Source: Bradyrhizobium frederickii
GTDB lineage: Bacteria; Pseudomonadota; Alphaproteobacteria; Rhizobiales; Xanthobacteraceae
Assembly: GCF_004570865.1 (NCBI RefSeq)
Contig: NZ_SPQS01000006.1
Coordinates: forward strand, 334,484 to 398,483
Direction of reading: 5' to 3'
DNA length: 64,000 bases
Part shown: piece by piece, positions 34,546 to 43,627 of the stretch
Layout: the number at the start of each line of letters is the position of its first letter
Position numbering within the stretch: position 1 is the stretch's first letter
Position numbers and translations under genes: made by a program
Notes under the pieces: generated by a model
The model's input: the letters and a program-made list of their open reading frames with translations, nothing else
The model's database searches: none
Told to the model about the DNA's origin: nothing

Positions 34546-35685
34546 ATGAACGTGCATGCTGCGGGCGGTCTCAAGACGATCGGCCTCACCCATCCGAATG
34601 GCGCGCCGCTTCGCCTCAACATGCAGGACTTCGTCGCAATCGATCGCGACCGGAATGCGAAGTTCGAGGCGACGTATCGTCCGCAAGCGCTCTACAATCG
34701 CGCCAACGAAGGCTTTCACGCCAACAACGAAACCTTCCTGCTGCACGAAGTCGCGACCAATCTGCCGATCTACCGTCCCGACACCGGTCCCACCGATTTC
34801 CATCTGCATCTCCCGCCCGGCGGCTTTCAGCTCGTGCTGGTCACCTCGGGCGCGTTCACCTTCGACTATGACGGGCGTTTCTATAATGTCGGCCCTGGCG
34901 CGGTGATGCTGCAAAGCGCGATCGTGCATCGCCAGCTGTTCTACACCTGGTCGGGCCTTTCGACCGAAGAGAACCTGAAGACGCCGCAGACAGTGGTGCC
35001 CGACCCGATCTCGATGGGCTATTCGGGCAAATTCCTCGAAGCCTTCATCACCGATCCCACCACCTTTCCGAATCCGACCATCGTGGGTCCGAACCAGATC
35101 GACGAGGCCGAGACGCCGCGCGTGGCCTGGAGCCACAAGCTGCACGACCGGCCGGCCGGTGCCGGCTTCTGGCTGCAGGATCCGCTGGCGCTGGATGCGC
35201 TGTTCAAGCCGCTCACCGATGGTTCCGTCAAATCGGCCATGCCGGTTTATCTGCGCGATATCGGCATCGAGAGCCCGAGTGGCCATCTCGTTACCGGCCA
35301 CATCATCGCAACCGATCCGCGCGGCCAGTCGCTGCTGCCGAAGAGCACGTCGATCGCCGCCGATGCGACCTGCTTTGCGAAGGGCGAGGTCGTGATCTAC
35401 CGCGTCATTCGCGGCACGGCCGAGTTCAGGAAGAAAGCCGGCGAGAGCTTCGAGCTTGCCGCTGGCGACGTAGTGACGGCGAGCAAGGATTCGATCGGCC
35501 TCGTCGGCGTCGGCGAAAACACCCAGGTGCTCCGCCTCGGCCTGCTCAAGGGCATGAACGAGCTGCGCAGCTGGACGCCGACGCAACGCGACGAGATCGA
35601 CGCACTCGCCGGTCAGATCATCACGCACAAGGACGTCCGTCCGCTGCGCACCGAAGGCAAGCCGGTCGGGTATCTCTACGGCTGA
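34546..35685 (+). CDS. Bicupin-like protein of unknown function
   Basis: A 379-residue soluble protein with two cupin-like beta barrels. The first (about residues 80-130) has the pattern DFHLHLPPGGFQLVLVTSG...GPGAVML, and the second (about 280-340) VVIYRVIRGTAEFRKKAG...LAAGDVVTAS. The first barrel keeps a His-x-His pair that could bind metal; the second has fewer histidines. GGAGA precedes the ATG at 34546. It is between gor (other strand) and the small helical protein, so no pathway is suggested. Cupins with such layout include dioxygenases and isomerases, but no specific activity can be assigned. Confidence 0.65.
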   Translation: MNVHAAGGLKTIGLTHPNGAPLRLNMQDFVAIDRDRNAKFEATYRPQALYNRANEGFHANNETFLLHEVATNLPIYRPDTGPTDFHLHLPPGGFQLVLVTSGAFTFDYDGRFYNVGPGAVMLQSAIVHRQLFYTWSGLSTEENLKTPQTVVPDPISMGYSGKFLEAFITDPTTFPNPTIVGPNQIDEAETPRVAWSHKLHDRPAGAGFWLQDPLALDALFKPLTDGSVKSAMPVYLRDIGIESPSGHLVTGHIIATDPRGQSLLPKSTSIAADATCFAKGEVVIYRVIRGTAEFRKKAGESFELAAGDVVTASKDSIGLVGVGENTQVLRLGLLKGMNELRSWTPTQRDEIDALAGQIITHKDVRPLRTEGKPVGYLYG

Positions 35686-35695
35686 GCGGCCGAGC

Positions 35696-37084
35696 TTACT
35701 CCGCCGCCTGCCGCACGTGGCGTGCGGTCGGGGTGCGCATGGTGACGAGTTCTTCGGCGGCGGTCGGATGCAGCGCGATCGTCGCGTCGAAATCGGCCTT
35801 GGTCGCCTTCATCTTCACAGCGATCGCGACGGCTTGCGTGATCTCGGCGGCAGCGTCGCCGACGATATGGCAGCCGAGCACGCGATCGGTCGCGCCGTCG
35901 ACCACAAGCTTCATCAGCACGCGGGTGTCGCGGCCCGACATCGTCGCCTTGATCGGGCGAAACGTCGTCTTGTAGATGTCGACGTGGCTGAATTGCGCGC
36001 GCGCTTCGGTTTCGGTCAGACCCACCGTGCCGACCTCCGGCTGCGAGAACACCGCGGTCGGGATGTTGGCGTGATCGACCCTGACCTCGCGCTTGCCGAA
36101 CACGGTATCGGCGAAGGCATGGCCCTCGCGGATCGCGACCGGCGTCAGGTTGAAGCGATGGGTGACGTCGCCGATCGCATAGATGCTGTCGACCGAGCTC
36201 TTCGAGAAATGATCGACCGCGATGCCGCCATTCGCAGGATTGATGGCGACGCCGGCCTTCTCCAGCCCGAGATTGGCCACCGCCGGATGGCGGCCGATCG
36301 CGAACATCACCTGGTCGGAAGCGAGGCTCGATCCGTTCGACAGATGCGTGGTGAACTCCTCGCCGTGACGGTCGACCTTCGCCACCGTGCAGCCGGTGAG
36401 GATGGTGATGCCCTGTTTCTCCATCTCTGCTCGGACATGGGCGCGGACATCCTCGTCGAAACCGCGAAGGATGTTGTCGCCGCGATAGACCACGGTGACG
36501 TCGGAGCCGAAGCCGGCGAAGATGCCGGCGAATTCCAGCGCGATATAGCCCCCGCCCTGGATCACGATCCGCTTCGGCAGCTTCTTGAGATGGAACGCCT
36601 CGTTGGAGGAGATCACGTGCTCGATGCCGGGGATCGCGGCACCGTGGTTGGGCGCGCCGCCGGTGGCGATCAGGATATATCTTGCGGTGATCTTGCGGTC
36701 GTTCTCGAGCAGACGGACGGTGTGCTTGTCCTCGATCACCGCGCGGCTCTTGACGATCTGCGCGCCGGACTTCTCGACATTGGCCGTGTAGGCCGCCTCC
36801 AGCCGCGCGATCTCCTTGTCCTTGTTGGCGATCAGCGTCGCCCAGTCGAAGCTGGCGGGCGGAACGGTCCAGCCGAAACCGGCGGCGTCCTCGAGCTCGT
36901 GACGGACATGCGAGCCGATCACGAACAGCTTCTTCGGCACGCAGCCGCGGATCACGCAGGTCCCGCCCATGCGGTACTCCTCCGCGATCATCACGCGCGC
37001 GCCGTGACCGGCCGCGATGCGGGCGGCACGCACGCCGCCCGAACCGCCACCGATGACGAAGAGGTCGACGTCGAATTCAGCCAT
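35696..37084 (-). CDS. gor: Glutathione-disulphide reductase
   Basis: A flavoenzyme reducing oxidised glutathione with NADPH. The 462-residue protein has the FAD-binding GGGSGGVRAAR (12-22), the redox-active disulphide C43-x4-C48 in GGTCVIRGCVPKKL, a NADPH-binding GGGYIALEFAG region, and the C-terminal active-site histidine in IALHPTAAEE. It is convergent with the bicupin gene, 10 bases apart. A dispersed repeat lies upstream. The Atm1-like exporter and YbdK-like ligase in this window also touch glutathione metabolism, but not in the same operon. Confidence 0.93.
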   Translation of the reverse strand: MAEFDVDLFVIGGGSGGVRAARIAAGHGARVMIAEEYRMGGTCVIRGCVPKKLFVIGSHVRHELEDAAGFGWTVPPASFDWATLIANKDKEIARLEAAYTANVEKSGAQIVKSRAVIEDKHTVRLLENDRKITARYILIATGGAPNHGAAIPGIEHVISSNEAFHLKKLPKRIVIQGGGYIALEFAGIFAGFGSDVTVVYRGDNILRGFDEDVRAHVRAEMEKQGITILTGCTVAKVDRHGEEFTTHLSNGSSLASDQVMFAIGRHPAVANLGLEKAGVAINPANGGIAVDHFSKSSVDSIYAIGDVTHRFNLTPVAIREGHAFADTVFGKREVRVDHANIPTAVFSQPEVGTVGLTETEARAQFSHVDIYKTTFRPIKATMSGRDTRVLMKLVVDGATDRVLGCHIVGDAAAEITQAVAIAVKMKATKADFDATIALHPTAAEELVTMRTPTARHVRQAAE

Positions 37085-37100
37085 TGTCCACTCCGACCCC

Positions 37101-37186
37101 TAAAGCATGGTCCGCAAAAGTGTGCAGCGGTTTTCCGAGAAGACCATGCCCAAATAACAACCTGAAGCGCGATGATGCGCTTCAGG
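37101..37186. repeat. Dispersed two-palindrome intergenic repeat, copy 2 (shortened)
   Basis: A diverged 86-base copy of the element at 8702 and 49153. The first palindrome is TAAAGCATGGTCC..GGACCATGC-like; the second, AAGCGCGATGATGCGCTTCAGG, has lost the central ATTCATCCTAATCG part found in the other copies. It lies between gor and the DUF2059 gene, both on the minus strand. Confidence 0.75.
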
Positions 37187-37209
37187 AATTCCATGACAGA
37201 TAGTGTGTG

Positions 37210-37749
37210 TCAGATGTCCTTGCCACGCTTGCGCATCTCGGCGCGGAAGGCCCCCATCACGGTCTCGGAGAAGGTCTGGGCCCAGGAGTTCATGAAGTTC
37301 ATGCTGAGTCCGATGGCGCGCGGCTCGGCGTCGATCAGCTTCTTGCCCAGCGGCGACTTGTAGAAGGTGACGAGATCCTTCAGCTCCTGCTCGGTGAACT
37401 CGCTGGCATAGATCTGCGCCATGCCTTCGCCGATCTCGCTCTGGCGGCCGTTGAGCTGCTGGGCCACGATCGGCGCGACCTCGTTGAGGTCCTTCTGGTA
37501 GTTGAGGTTCTGCTGGATCAGCGCATTCTTGGTCTTCTCGACGAGGCCGGGCACGGCGCCCGCATACATCCCGCTGGCGTTCTTGATCTGCAGGATCTCC
37601 CTGGCTGCGGCAACGGCTGCAGGCGAGGCCTTCGGCTGGGCCGGCGCAGCCGGAGCCTTCTGGGCCTGCTGCGCCACGGCCGGGACGGCCGCCAGCGCCA
37701 AGCCCGCAGCGAGGGTCGCGGCTGGCAAGAATTTCAAAAAGCTCTTCAT
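37210..37749 (-). CDS. Exported DUF2059-domain protein
   Basis: A 179-residue protein with a Sec signal peptide (MKSFLKFLPAATLAAGLALAAVPAVAQ, cut likely after AVA). A Pro/Ala linker and a helical DUF2059 domain follow (about 95-170, core AQIYASEFTEQELKDLVTFYKSPLGKKL). DUF2059 is common in exported proteins of alphaproteobacteria with no assigned reaction. It starts just two bases after the rpiA stop on the same strand, so it is probably the second gene of an rpiA operon. Confidence 0.85.
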   Translation of the reverse strand: MKSFLKFLPAATLAAGLALAAVPAVAQQAQKAPAAPAQPKASPAAVAAAREILQIKNASGMYAGAVPGLVEKTKNALIQQNLNYQKDLNEVAPIVAQQLNGRQSEIGEGMAQIYASEFTEQELKDLVTFYKSPLGKKLIDAEPRAIGLSMNFMNSWAQTFSETVMGAFRAEMRKRGKDI

Positions 37750-37751
37750 TC

Positions 37752-38459
37752 CTAGTCTCCTTTCGGCTTGCGCCGTTCAATCACGCGGATTCCCTCGCCA
37801 CCCGCCAGAACGGCAGAGCTGGCCAAGCCGATGAACAATCCATGCTCGACCACGCCGGGGATCGCGCTCAACGCTCTGGCGAGGCTGGCAGGATCCTCGA
37901 TCCGTCCGAGCTGGGCATCGACGATCCAGTGGCCGCCGTCGGTGACGAAAACGTGGCCGTCCTTGCCCTTGCGGACCGCCATTTGCCCGGAAACGCCGCA
38001 TTCGGCAAATGCCTTCTCGATCGCGCGTCGCGTCGCGCCGAGGCCGAACGGGATGACCTCGACCGGCAGCGGAAACTTGCCGAGCGTCGGCACCCATTTG
38101 CTGTCGTCGGCAATCACGATCATGCGATCCGAGGCCGCCGCCACGATCTTCTCGCGCAGCAGCGCCCCGCCGCCGCCCTTGATCAGGTTGAGCGCGGGAT
38201 CGATCTCGTCGGCGCCGTCGACCGTGATGTCGAGATGGTCGATCTCATCGAGCGTGGTCAGCGGCACGCCGCAACGCGTCGCGTCGAGGCGCGTCGCCTC
38301 GGAGGTCGGCACGCCGATCACTTTCAGCCCGGCGGCGACCCGCTCGCCGAGCAGCTCGACGAAATGCTTGGCGGTCGAGCCGGTGCCGAGCCCGAGCTGC
38401 ATGCCGTCCCGCACCTCCTCGAGCGCGCGGGCAGCAGCCTGTCGCTTCAACTGATCCAT
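37752..38459 (-). CDS. rpiA: Ribose-5-phosphate isomerase A
   Basis: Interconverts ribose 5-phosphate and ribulose 5-phosphate. The 235-residue protein contains [13 protein letters not shown] (24-36), the catalytic DGADEID segment (about 82-88, with the base aspartate and glutamate), and [11 protein letters not shown] (about 94-104). The ATG at 38459 (MDQLKRQ) matches usual RpiA starts; a further in-frame ATG at 38507 would add 16 residues. Divergent from gph, which also acts on a sugar-phosphate product. Confidence 0.93.
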   Translation of the reverse strand: MDQLKRQAAARALEEVRDGMQLGLGTGSTAKHFVELLGERVAAGLKVIGVPTSEATRLDATRCGVPLTTLDEIDHLDITVDGADEIDPALNLIKGGGGALLREKIVAAASDRMIVIADDSKWVPTLGKFPLPVEVIPFGLGATRRAIEKAFAECGVSGQMAVRKGKDGHVFVTDGGHWIVDAQLGRIEDPASLARALSAIPGVVEHGLFIGLASSAVLAGGEGIRVIERRKPKGD

Positions 38460-38620
38460 ATTCACGTTTGCGCCCGCCTTTGAAGTCTCGAAGGTGCCGC
38501 CGATCATGGCCGCTTTCGGCGGCCTATGTAGCCTCGTTTGTCCCGCGGGAACAGGCCTATAAGGTGATCTTATGGGCCCGCCCCTTGCGTGGACGCGACC
38601 GGGCCGGTAGCGCTTGGATC

Positions 38621-39295
38621 ATGACCTCCCCTCACACCATCGTCTTCGATCTCGACGGCACGCTTGTGGATACGGCGCCCGACCTGATCACAGCGCTGAA
38701 CTACGTGCTCGACCGCGAAGGGCTGCCGCCGGTGCCGATGGCCTCGGCCCGCAACATGATCGGCGCCGGCGCCCGCAAGCTGATCGAGCGGGGGCTGGAA
38801 GCGGAGGGCCGCGCCGTCACCCCCGCCGACATGGACCGGATGACCGCCGATTTCATCGCCTATTATGCCGATCATATCGCGGTCGAATCCCGCCCCTTCG
38901 AGGGGCTCGAGGCCGCGCTCGACCAGTTTTCGGCTCAAGGCCATCGCCTCGCGGTCTGCACCAACAAGCTGGAATGGCTGTCCAAGCGGCTGCTGGACCA
39001 GCTCGACCTCAGCCGCCGCTTCGCGGCGATCTGCGGCGCCGACACTTTTGGCGTCCAGAAGCCCGATCCGACCATCTTCCGGGAAACGGTGGCGCGGGCC
39101 GGCGGCGCGGTCAAAGCCAGCATCATGGTCGGCGATGCCGGAACCGATGTCGGGGTGGCCCGGCGGGCCGGGGTGCCCGTGATCGGGGTCAGCTTCGGCT
39201 ACACCGACGTGCCGATTGCCGAGCTGAAGCCGGACCGGCTGATCCATCACATGCGCGACCTGCCGGCTGCCGCCAGCAGCCTGATGACCACGTAG
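38621..39295 (+). CDS. gph: Phosphoglycolate phosphatase (HAD family)
   Basis: A 224-residue HAD phosphatase that removes phosphate from 2-phosphoglycolate. Motif I is FDLDGTLVDT with nucleophile D10 and acid/base D12, motif II contains the threonine in AVCTNK, and motif IV is VGDAGTDVGVARRAG. The start is taken at the ATG 38621 just before the first motif; the longer frame upstream is not supported. Divergent from rpiA, which is consistent with housekeeping sugar-phosphate metabolism. Confidence 0.88.
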   Translation: MTSPHTIVFDLDGTLVDTAPDLITALNYVLDREGLPPVPMASARNMIGAGARKLIERGLEAEGRAVTPADMDRMTADFIAYYADHIAVESRPFEGLEAALDQFSAQGHRLAVCTNKLEWLSKRLLDQLDLSRRFAAICGADTFGVQKPDPTIFRETVARAGGAVKASIMVGDAGTDVGVARRAGVPVIGVSFGYTDVPIAELKPDRLIHHMRDLPAAASSLMTT

Positions 39296-39452
39296 CGCCG
39301 CCAGCCCCCTGAAATAACTAGCTTATTGCGCGCGGCTGCGCATTAACCATTCATTGACTATGCGCCACCCGCCGGTTGCCTGCCCCAAACGACGCTCCTA
39401 AGGTCCCTGCGGGGCTTGTGTGGCGGTTCGTCGCAGTCGAAGTGGATGGGTC

Positions 39453-39947
39453 ATGCGTCGTGTCAGCGCGGTTGCGTTAGCGGGAGCAGGTCTGTTGGGA
39501 GCGGCAAGCCTTGGCGGCTGCTCCTCGATGTCCTGGGACGTGTTCAAATCGACCCCGCCGACGGTCCAGGTCCGGCTCGAATCCAATCCCCCGGGCGCGG
39601 ACGCCACGACATCGCTCGGCCCGGGCTGCAAGACCCCCTGCTCTGTCTCGGTTCCAGCTCCCGACGTCCCCTTCACGGTCGCTTTCGCGCTGCCGAAGTA
39701 CCAGCCGGCAAGCGTCCCGGTGAATCTGATCAGGAATCCGGGGGATTTCACCACCCCGGCCTCGGTGACCACGGACCCGAATCCGGTGTTTGCGGAACTG
39801 CAGCCCGCGACCCCGCCCAGACCGGCTCGCAAGCCGCACCGGCCCAGGAAACCGAAACGGGCCGCAGCGGCGCCTGCTGCGGCACCGGCTCAAGCGATTC
39901 CGGCCGCGGCCTCGCCGTTCCCCGATCCGAACGCCGGCCGGCGCTGA
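39453..39947 (+). CDS. Lipoprotein of unknown function, PEGA-like domain
   Basis: A 164-residue protein with a lipoprotein signal (MRRVSAVALAGAGLLGAASLGGC): the lipobox LGGC predicts acylation at Cys23. After a short linker, a small beta-rich region starting VQVRLESNPPGADATTS is reminiscent of PEGA domains, which bind surface ligands. The last 50 residues are rich in Pro, Ala, Lys and Arg. A GTG at 39420 would extend the protein by 11 residues before the signal. It is upstream of moaA on the same strand. Function unknown. Confidence 0.75.
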   Translation: MRRVSAVALAGAGLLGAASLGGCSSMSWDVFKSTPPTVQVRLESNPPGADATTSLGPGCKTPCSVSVPAPDVPFTVAFALPKYQPASVPVNLIRNPGDFTTPASVTTDPNPVFAELQPATPPRPARKPHRPRKPKRAAAAPAAAPAQAIPAAASPFPDPNAGRR

Positions 39948-40056
39948 TCTAAGTATACCACCCGATTGTCCTCGCCGCGGACGATGCTTAGATTGCGTCC
40001 CGAGCACCGCCTGAAGCCAAGGTGCGCCCGTCGCCATAAGTGACAAGGCCTCTCGC

Positions 40057-41076
40057 ATGAACGGATCCGCCGCGCTGTCGAACCCGATGACCGATCCGTT
40101 CGGGCGGACCATCAGCTATTTGCGCGTATCCGTCACCGACCGCTGCGACCTGCGCTGCTTCTATTGCATGTCGGAAGATATGACGTTCCTGCCCAAGGCG
40201 AACCTGTTGACGCTGGAGGAACTCGACCGGCTCTGCTCGGCCTTCATCGCCAAAGGCGTCAAGAAGCTGCGCCTCACCGGAGGCGAGCCGCTGGTCCGGC
40301 GCAACGTGATGACGCTGGTGCGCTCGCTGTCGCGGCATCTTTCGAGCGGCGCCCTCAACGAGCTGACGCTGACCACCAACGGCACCCAGCTCGCGAAATA
40401 CGCGAGCGAGCTCGCCGATTGCGGCGTCCGCCGCATCAACGTCTCGCTCGACACGCTCGATCCCAGCAAGTTCCGCGAGATCACCCGCTGGGGCGAGATC
40501 GACAAGGTGATGGAAGGCATCGAGGCCGCGCGCGCCGCGGGACTTGCCGTCAAGATCAACGCGGTGGCGCTGAAGAATCTCAACGAGGACGAGCTTCCCG
40601 AGCTGATGCGCTGGGCCCACGGCAAGGGCATGGGCCTGACGCTGATCGAGGTCATGCCGATGGGCGAGATCGGCTCGGGCCGCATCGACCAATATCTGCC
40701 GCTGTCGCTGGTGCGTGCGCGCCTTGCCCAGCAATTCACGCTGACGGATCTGGCCGAGAGCACCGGAGGTCCGGCCCGCTATGTCAGCGTCGCCGAGACC
40801 GGCGGCAAGCTCGGCTTCATCACACCGATGACGCACAATTTCTGCGAGTCCTGCAACCGGGTTCGCATTACCTGCACCGGAACGCTGCACACCTGCCTCG
40901 GCCACGAGGACGCCTCGGACTTGCGCAAACCGCTGCGTGCATCCGACGACGACATGCTGCTCGCGGATGCGATCGACCGCGCCATCGGCCTGAAGCCCAA
41001 GGGCCACGATTTCATCATCGACCGCCGCCACGACCGCCCCAGCGTCAGCAGGCACATGAGCGTCACCGGCGGCTGA
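40057..41076 (+). CDS. moaA: GTP 3',8-cyclase MoaA
   Basis: A radical-SAM enzyme starting molybdenum cofactor synthesis from GTP. The N-terminal SAM cluster uses C30, C34 and C37 (CDLRCFYC). The C-terminal 4Fe-4S cluster is bound by C263, C266 and C280 (CESCNR..TC). The protein ends in the conserved GG tail needed for activity. With 339 residues it is of normal length. An internal ATG at 40087 is a possible alternative start. No moaC or moaE is nearby; the other Moco genes must be elsewhere. Confidence 0.94.
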   Translation: MNGSAALSNPMTDPFGRTISYLRVSVTDRCDLRCFYCMSEDMTFLPKANLLTLEELDRLCSAFIAKGVKKLRLTGGEPLVRRNVMTLVRSLSRHLSSGALNELTLTTNGTQLAKYASELADCGVRRINVSLDTLDPSKFREITRWGEIDKVMEGIEAARAAGLAVKINAVALKNLNEDELPELMRWAHGKGMGLTLIEVMPMGEIGSGRIDQYLPLSLVRARLAQQFTLTDLAESTGGPARYVSVAETGGKLGFITPMTHNFCESCNRVRITCTGTLHTCLGHEDASDLRKPLRASDDDMLLADAIDRAIGLKPKGHDFIIDRRHDRPSVSRHMSVTGG

Positions 41077-41245
41077 CACCGGCGGACTACGGCCTTATTC
41101 CCCTGAATTATCAACAAACTTCCGATTGACTGGCGGCACGCCCGCTGGTTTGGTGCGGCTGCCTCATGCCTGCGCGGCCAGACAAGCCACGCGCCCGTTC
41201 GGCGCAGTCAAGACGCCCGGGGCACAATCGGGGGAGGACCTATCA

Positions 41246-41827
41246 TTGCAAGCGCTCCTAAAGCTGAGCCAGGGGATCGACGCGTTCACACGCTGGACGG
41301 GCAAACGCCTTGCGTGGCTGATCGTGGCCGCCGTCATCATCTCTGCGGTCAATGCGATCATCCGCAAGACCTTCGACACCTCCTCCAATTCGTGGCTCGA
41401 GCTGCAATGGGTGCTGTTCAGCATCGTGTTCCTGCTCTGCTCGCCCTGGACGCTGCTCGACAACGAGCACATCCGCATCGACATCGTGAACAACGCGCTG
41501 CCGAAGACGCTCCGCAACGTGATCGACGTGGTCGGTCACCTGTTCTTCCTCATTCCGCTGTGCGTCGTCATGATTATCACCGGCGTGCCGTTCTTCCAGC
41601 GCTCGTTCCATGTCAACGAGCAATCCGGCAATGCCGGCGGCCTGCCGCAATGGCCCGCCAAGGCCCTGATCATGGTCGGGTTCGCGTTCCTGCTCGTTCA
41701 AGGCATCTCCGAGCTGATCAAGCGGATTGCGGTCATGCGCGGACTGATACCGGATCCCCATGAATCGCAGGTGTCGGCGCTGGAAGCTGAAGTCGAGCAT
41801 CTCGTCGAAGTGATCGAGAAGAAATAG
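41246..41827 (+). CDS. TRAP transporter small permease (DctQ family)
   Basis: A 193-residue, four-helix membrane protein of the DctQ family with helices at about 20-38, 50-68, 88-112 and 135-155. The conserved WLELQWVLFSIVFLLCSPWTLLDNEHIRID segment is seen. The start is set at a TTG (41246) because a strong GGAGG lies eight bases upstream; an upstream in-frame ATG at 41126 would add 40 non-membrane residues. It is 26 bases before the large permease. The cognate binding proteins are probably those at 50251-52593, about 7 kb away on the other strand. Confidence 0.85.
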   Translation: MQALLKLSQGIDAFTRWTGKRLAWLIVAAVIISAVNAIIRKTFDTSSNSWLELQWVLFSIVFLLCSPWTLLDNEHIRIDIVNNALPKTLRNVIDVVGHLFFLIPLCVVMIITGVPFFQRSFHVNEQSGNAGGLPQWPAKALIMVGFAFLLVQGISELIKRIAVMRGLIPDPHESQVSALEAEVEHLVEVIEKK

Positions 41828-41853
41828 CCGTTGGCGACGGTTTAGGGGGAATC

Positions 41854-43509
41854 ATGACCGCTTTCATCATCGCCAATATGGCGCCCATCATGTTCGCGTC
41901 GCTGGTCGTCGTGCTGCTGCTCGGCTATCCCGCGGCATTCTCGCTCGGCGCTGTCGGCCTGTTCTACGCCATCATCGGCGTCCAACTCGGCCAATTCCAT
42001 CCGGACTTCCTCCAGGCGCTTCCGGAGCGGGTCTACGGCGTGATGAACAACGACACGCTGCTCGCCATTCCCTTCTTCACCTTCATGGGACTGGTGCTGG
42101 AGCGATCGGGCATGGCCGAGGACCTGCTCGACACGATCGGCCAATTGTTCGGCACCATCCGCGGCGGCCTTGCCTACGCAGTGGTGTTCGTCGGCGCGCT
42201 GCTCGCCGCGACGACAGGCGTGGTCGCGGCGTCGGTGATCTCGATGGGGCTGATCTCGCTGCCCATCATGCTGCGCTATGGCTACGACCGTCGCATGGCG
42301 ACGGGCATCATCGCCGCCTCGGGCACGCTCGCGCAGATCATTCCGCCCTCGCTCGTCCTGATCGTGATGGCCGACCAGCTCGGCAAGTCCGTGGGCGACA
42401 TGTACGAGGGCGCCTTCATCCCGGGTCTCGTGCTCGCCGGCCTCTACGCCGGCTACGCTTTCCTCGTCACCTTGATCTTCCCGAACGCCGCGCCGGGCCT
42501 GCCGAAGGAGGCGATCGGCTTCCGCGAGGAAGACGGCAACCGCGGTCTCCGCTCGCTCGGTGTGCTGTTCCTGGCGAGCTGTGTCTTCGGCTGGTTCATG
42601 ATGCGCAATTCGGAGACGCATGGCGCCGACTACGTCGTGCTCAGCATGTTCTATGGCATCGTCTTCGCGTTCGCCGTCGCCGTCGTGAACTGGGTCATCG
42701 ACAAGCTGACCGGCTTCCGCTTCCTGTCGAAGATGGCGCAGCAGACGACCTTCGTGATGGTGCCGCCGCTGTTCCTGATCTTCCTGGTGCTGGGCACGAT
42801 CTTCATCGGCATCGCGACCCCGACCGAAGGCGGCGCGATGGGGGCCGCCGGCGCCCTCATCCTCGGTGCGGCGAAGCGGCGGCTGAGCTGGGACCTGATC
42901 AGGCAGGCCACGGAATCGACCGCCAAGCTGTCGGCTTTCGTCGTGTTCATCCTGGTCGGCGCCCGCGTGTTCTCGCTCACCTTCTACGGCGTCAACGGTC
43001 ACGTCTGGGTCGAGCACCTGCTCACCTCGCTGCCCGGCGGCCAGGTCGGCTTCCTGATCTTCGTCAACGCCTTCGTGTTCGTGCTGGCGTTCTTCCTCGA
43101 CTTCTTCGAGCTGGCCTTCATCGTGATCCCGCTGCTCGGGCCGGCCGCCGAGCACCTCGGCATCGACCTGATCTGGTTCGGCGTCATTCTCGGCGTCAAC
43201 ATGCAGACCTCGTTCATGCATCCGCCATTCGGCTTCGCGCTGTTCTATCTCCGCTCGGTCGCTCCGAAGGAACGCTACACCGATCGCGTCACCGGCAAGC
43301 GGATGGAACCCGTCACCACGGGCCAGATCTATTGGGGCGCGGTGCCTTTCGTCGTCATCCAGGTCATCATGGTCGGTCTCGTGATTATGTTCCCCGCGAT
43401 GGTGATGCATTACAAGGGCGTGCAGTCGACCATCGATCCCAGCACGATCAGGATCGAGGTGCCGCAGATCGAGCTGCCGCCGCTGGATCTCGGTCCGCCG
43501 TCGAAGTAG
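41854..43509 (+). CDS. TRAP transporter large permease (DctM family)
   Basis: The 551-residue ion-coupled transport subunit, with about 13 helices. DctM landmarks include PFFTFMGLVLERSGMAEDLLD, the GVVAASVISMGLISLPIMLRYGYD segment and, near the end, GVILGVNMQTSFMHPPFGFALFYLRS. It is longer than the usual 425 residues because of a central insertion (about 225-300) and a polar C-terminal tail, a feature of a subset of TRAP permeases with DctP-type binding proteins. It is co-transcribed with DctQ and followed by an exported peptidase. The substrate is likely a carboxylate. Confidence 0.9.
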   Translation: MTAFIIANMAPIMFASLVVVLLLGYPAAFSLGAVGLFYAIIGVQLGQFHPDFLQALPERVYGVMNNDTLLAIPFFTFMGLVLERSGMAEDLLDTIGQLFGTIRGGLAYAVVFVGALLAATTGVVAASVISMGLISLPIMLRYGYDRRMATGIIAASGTLAQIIPPSLVLIVMADQLGKSVGDMYEGAFIPGLVLAGLYAGYAFLVTLIFPNAAPGLPKEAIGFREEDGNRGLRSLGVLFLASCVFGWFMMRNSETHGADYVVLSMFYGIVFAFAVAVVNWVIDKLTGFRFLSKMAQQTTFVMVPPLFLIFLVLGTIFIGIATPTEGGAMGAAGALILGAAKRRLSWDLIRQATESTAKLSAFVVFILVGARVFSLTFYGVNGHVWVEHLLTSLPGGQVGFLIFVNAFVFVLAFFLDFFELAFIVIPLLGPAAEHLGIDLIWFGVILGVNMQTSFMHPPFGFALFYLRSVAPKERYTDRVTGKRMEPVTTGQIYWGAVPFVVIQVIMVGLVIMFPAMVMHYKGVQSTIDPSTIRIEVPQIELPPLDLGPPSK

Positions 43510-43521
43510 GGGGACGCAACT

Positions 43522-43564
43522 CGCCGTCGTGCTCCGCGCAAGCGGGGCATGATGCGCGACGGCG
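43522..43564. terminator. Hairpin after dctM
   Basis: An 8-base perfect outer stem (CGCCGTCG at 43522-43529 with CGACGGCG at 43557-43564) encloses an inner GCTCCGC/GCGGGGC stem, 13 bases past the dctM stop. There is no T-tract. Its sequence recalls the CTGTCAT repeat family, so it may be a repeat relic acting as a terminator. Confidence 0.45.
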
Positions 43565-43627
43565 GGCGTGACAAGCACCGAAAACGGAGGCATACCGGGC
43601 CATCCTCAACCCTAGGGATGGCCGCCC

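Noticed and set aside
34342..35628. 428-codon open frame on the minus strand
   Set aside because: Antisense to the bicupin gene, which has a ribosome site and cupin pattern on the plus strand.
41842..43593. 583-codon open frame on the minus strand
   Set aside because: Antisense to dctM; His/Asp/Glu-rich shadow of a membrane protein gene.
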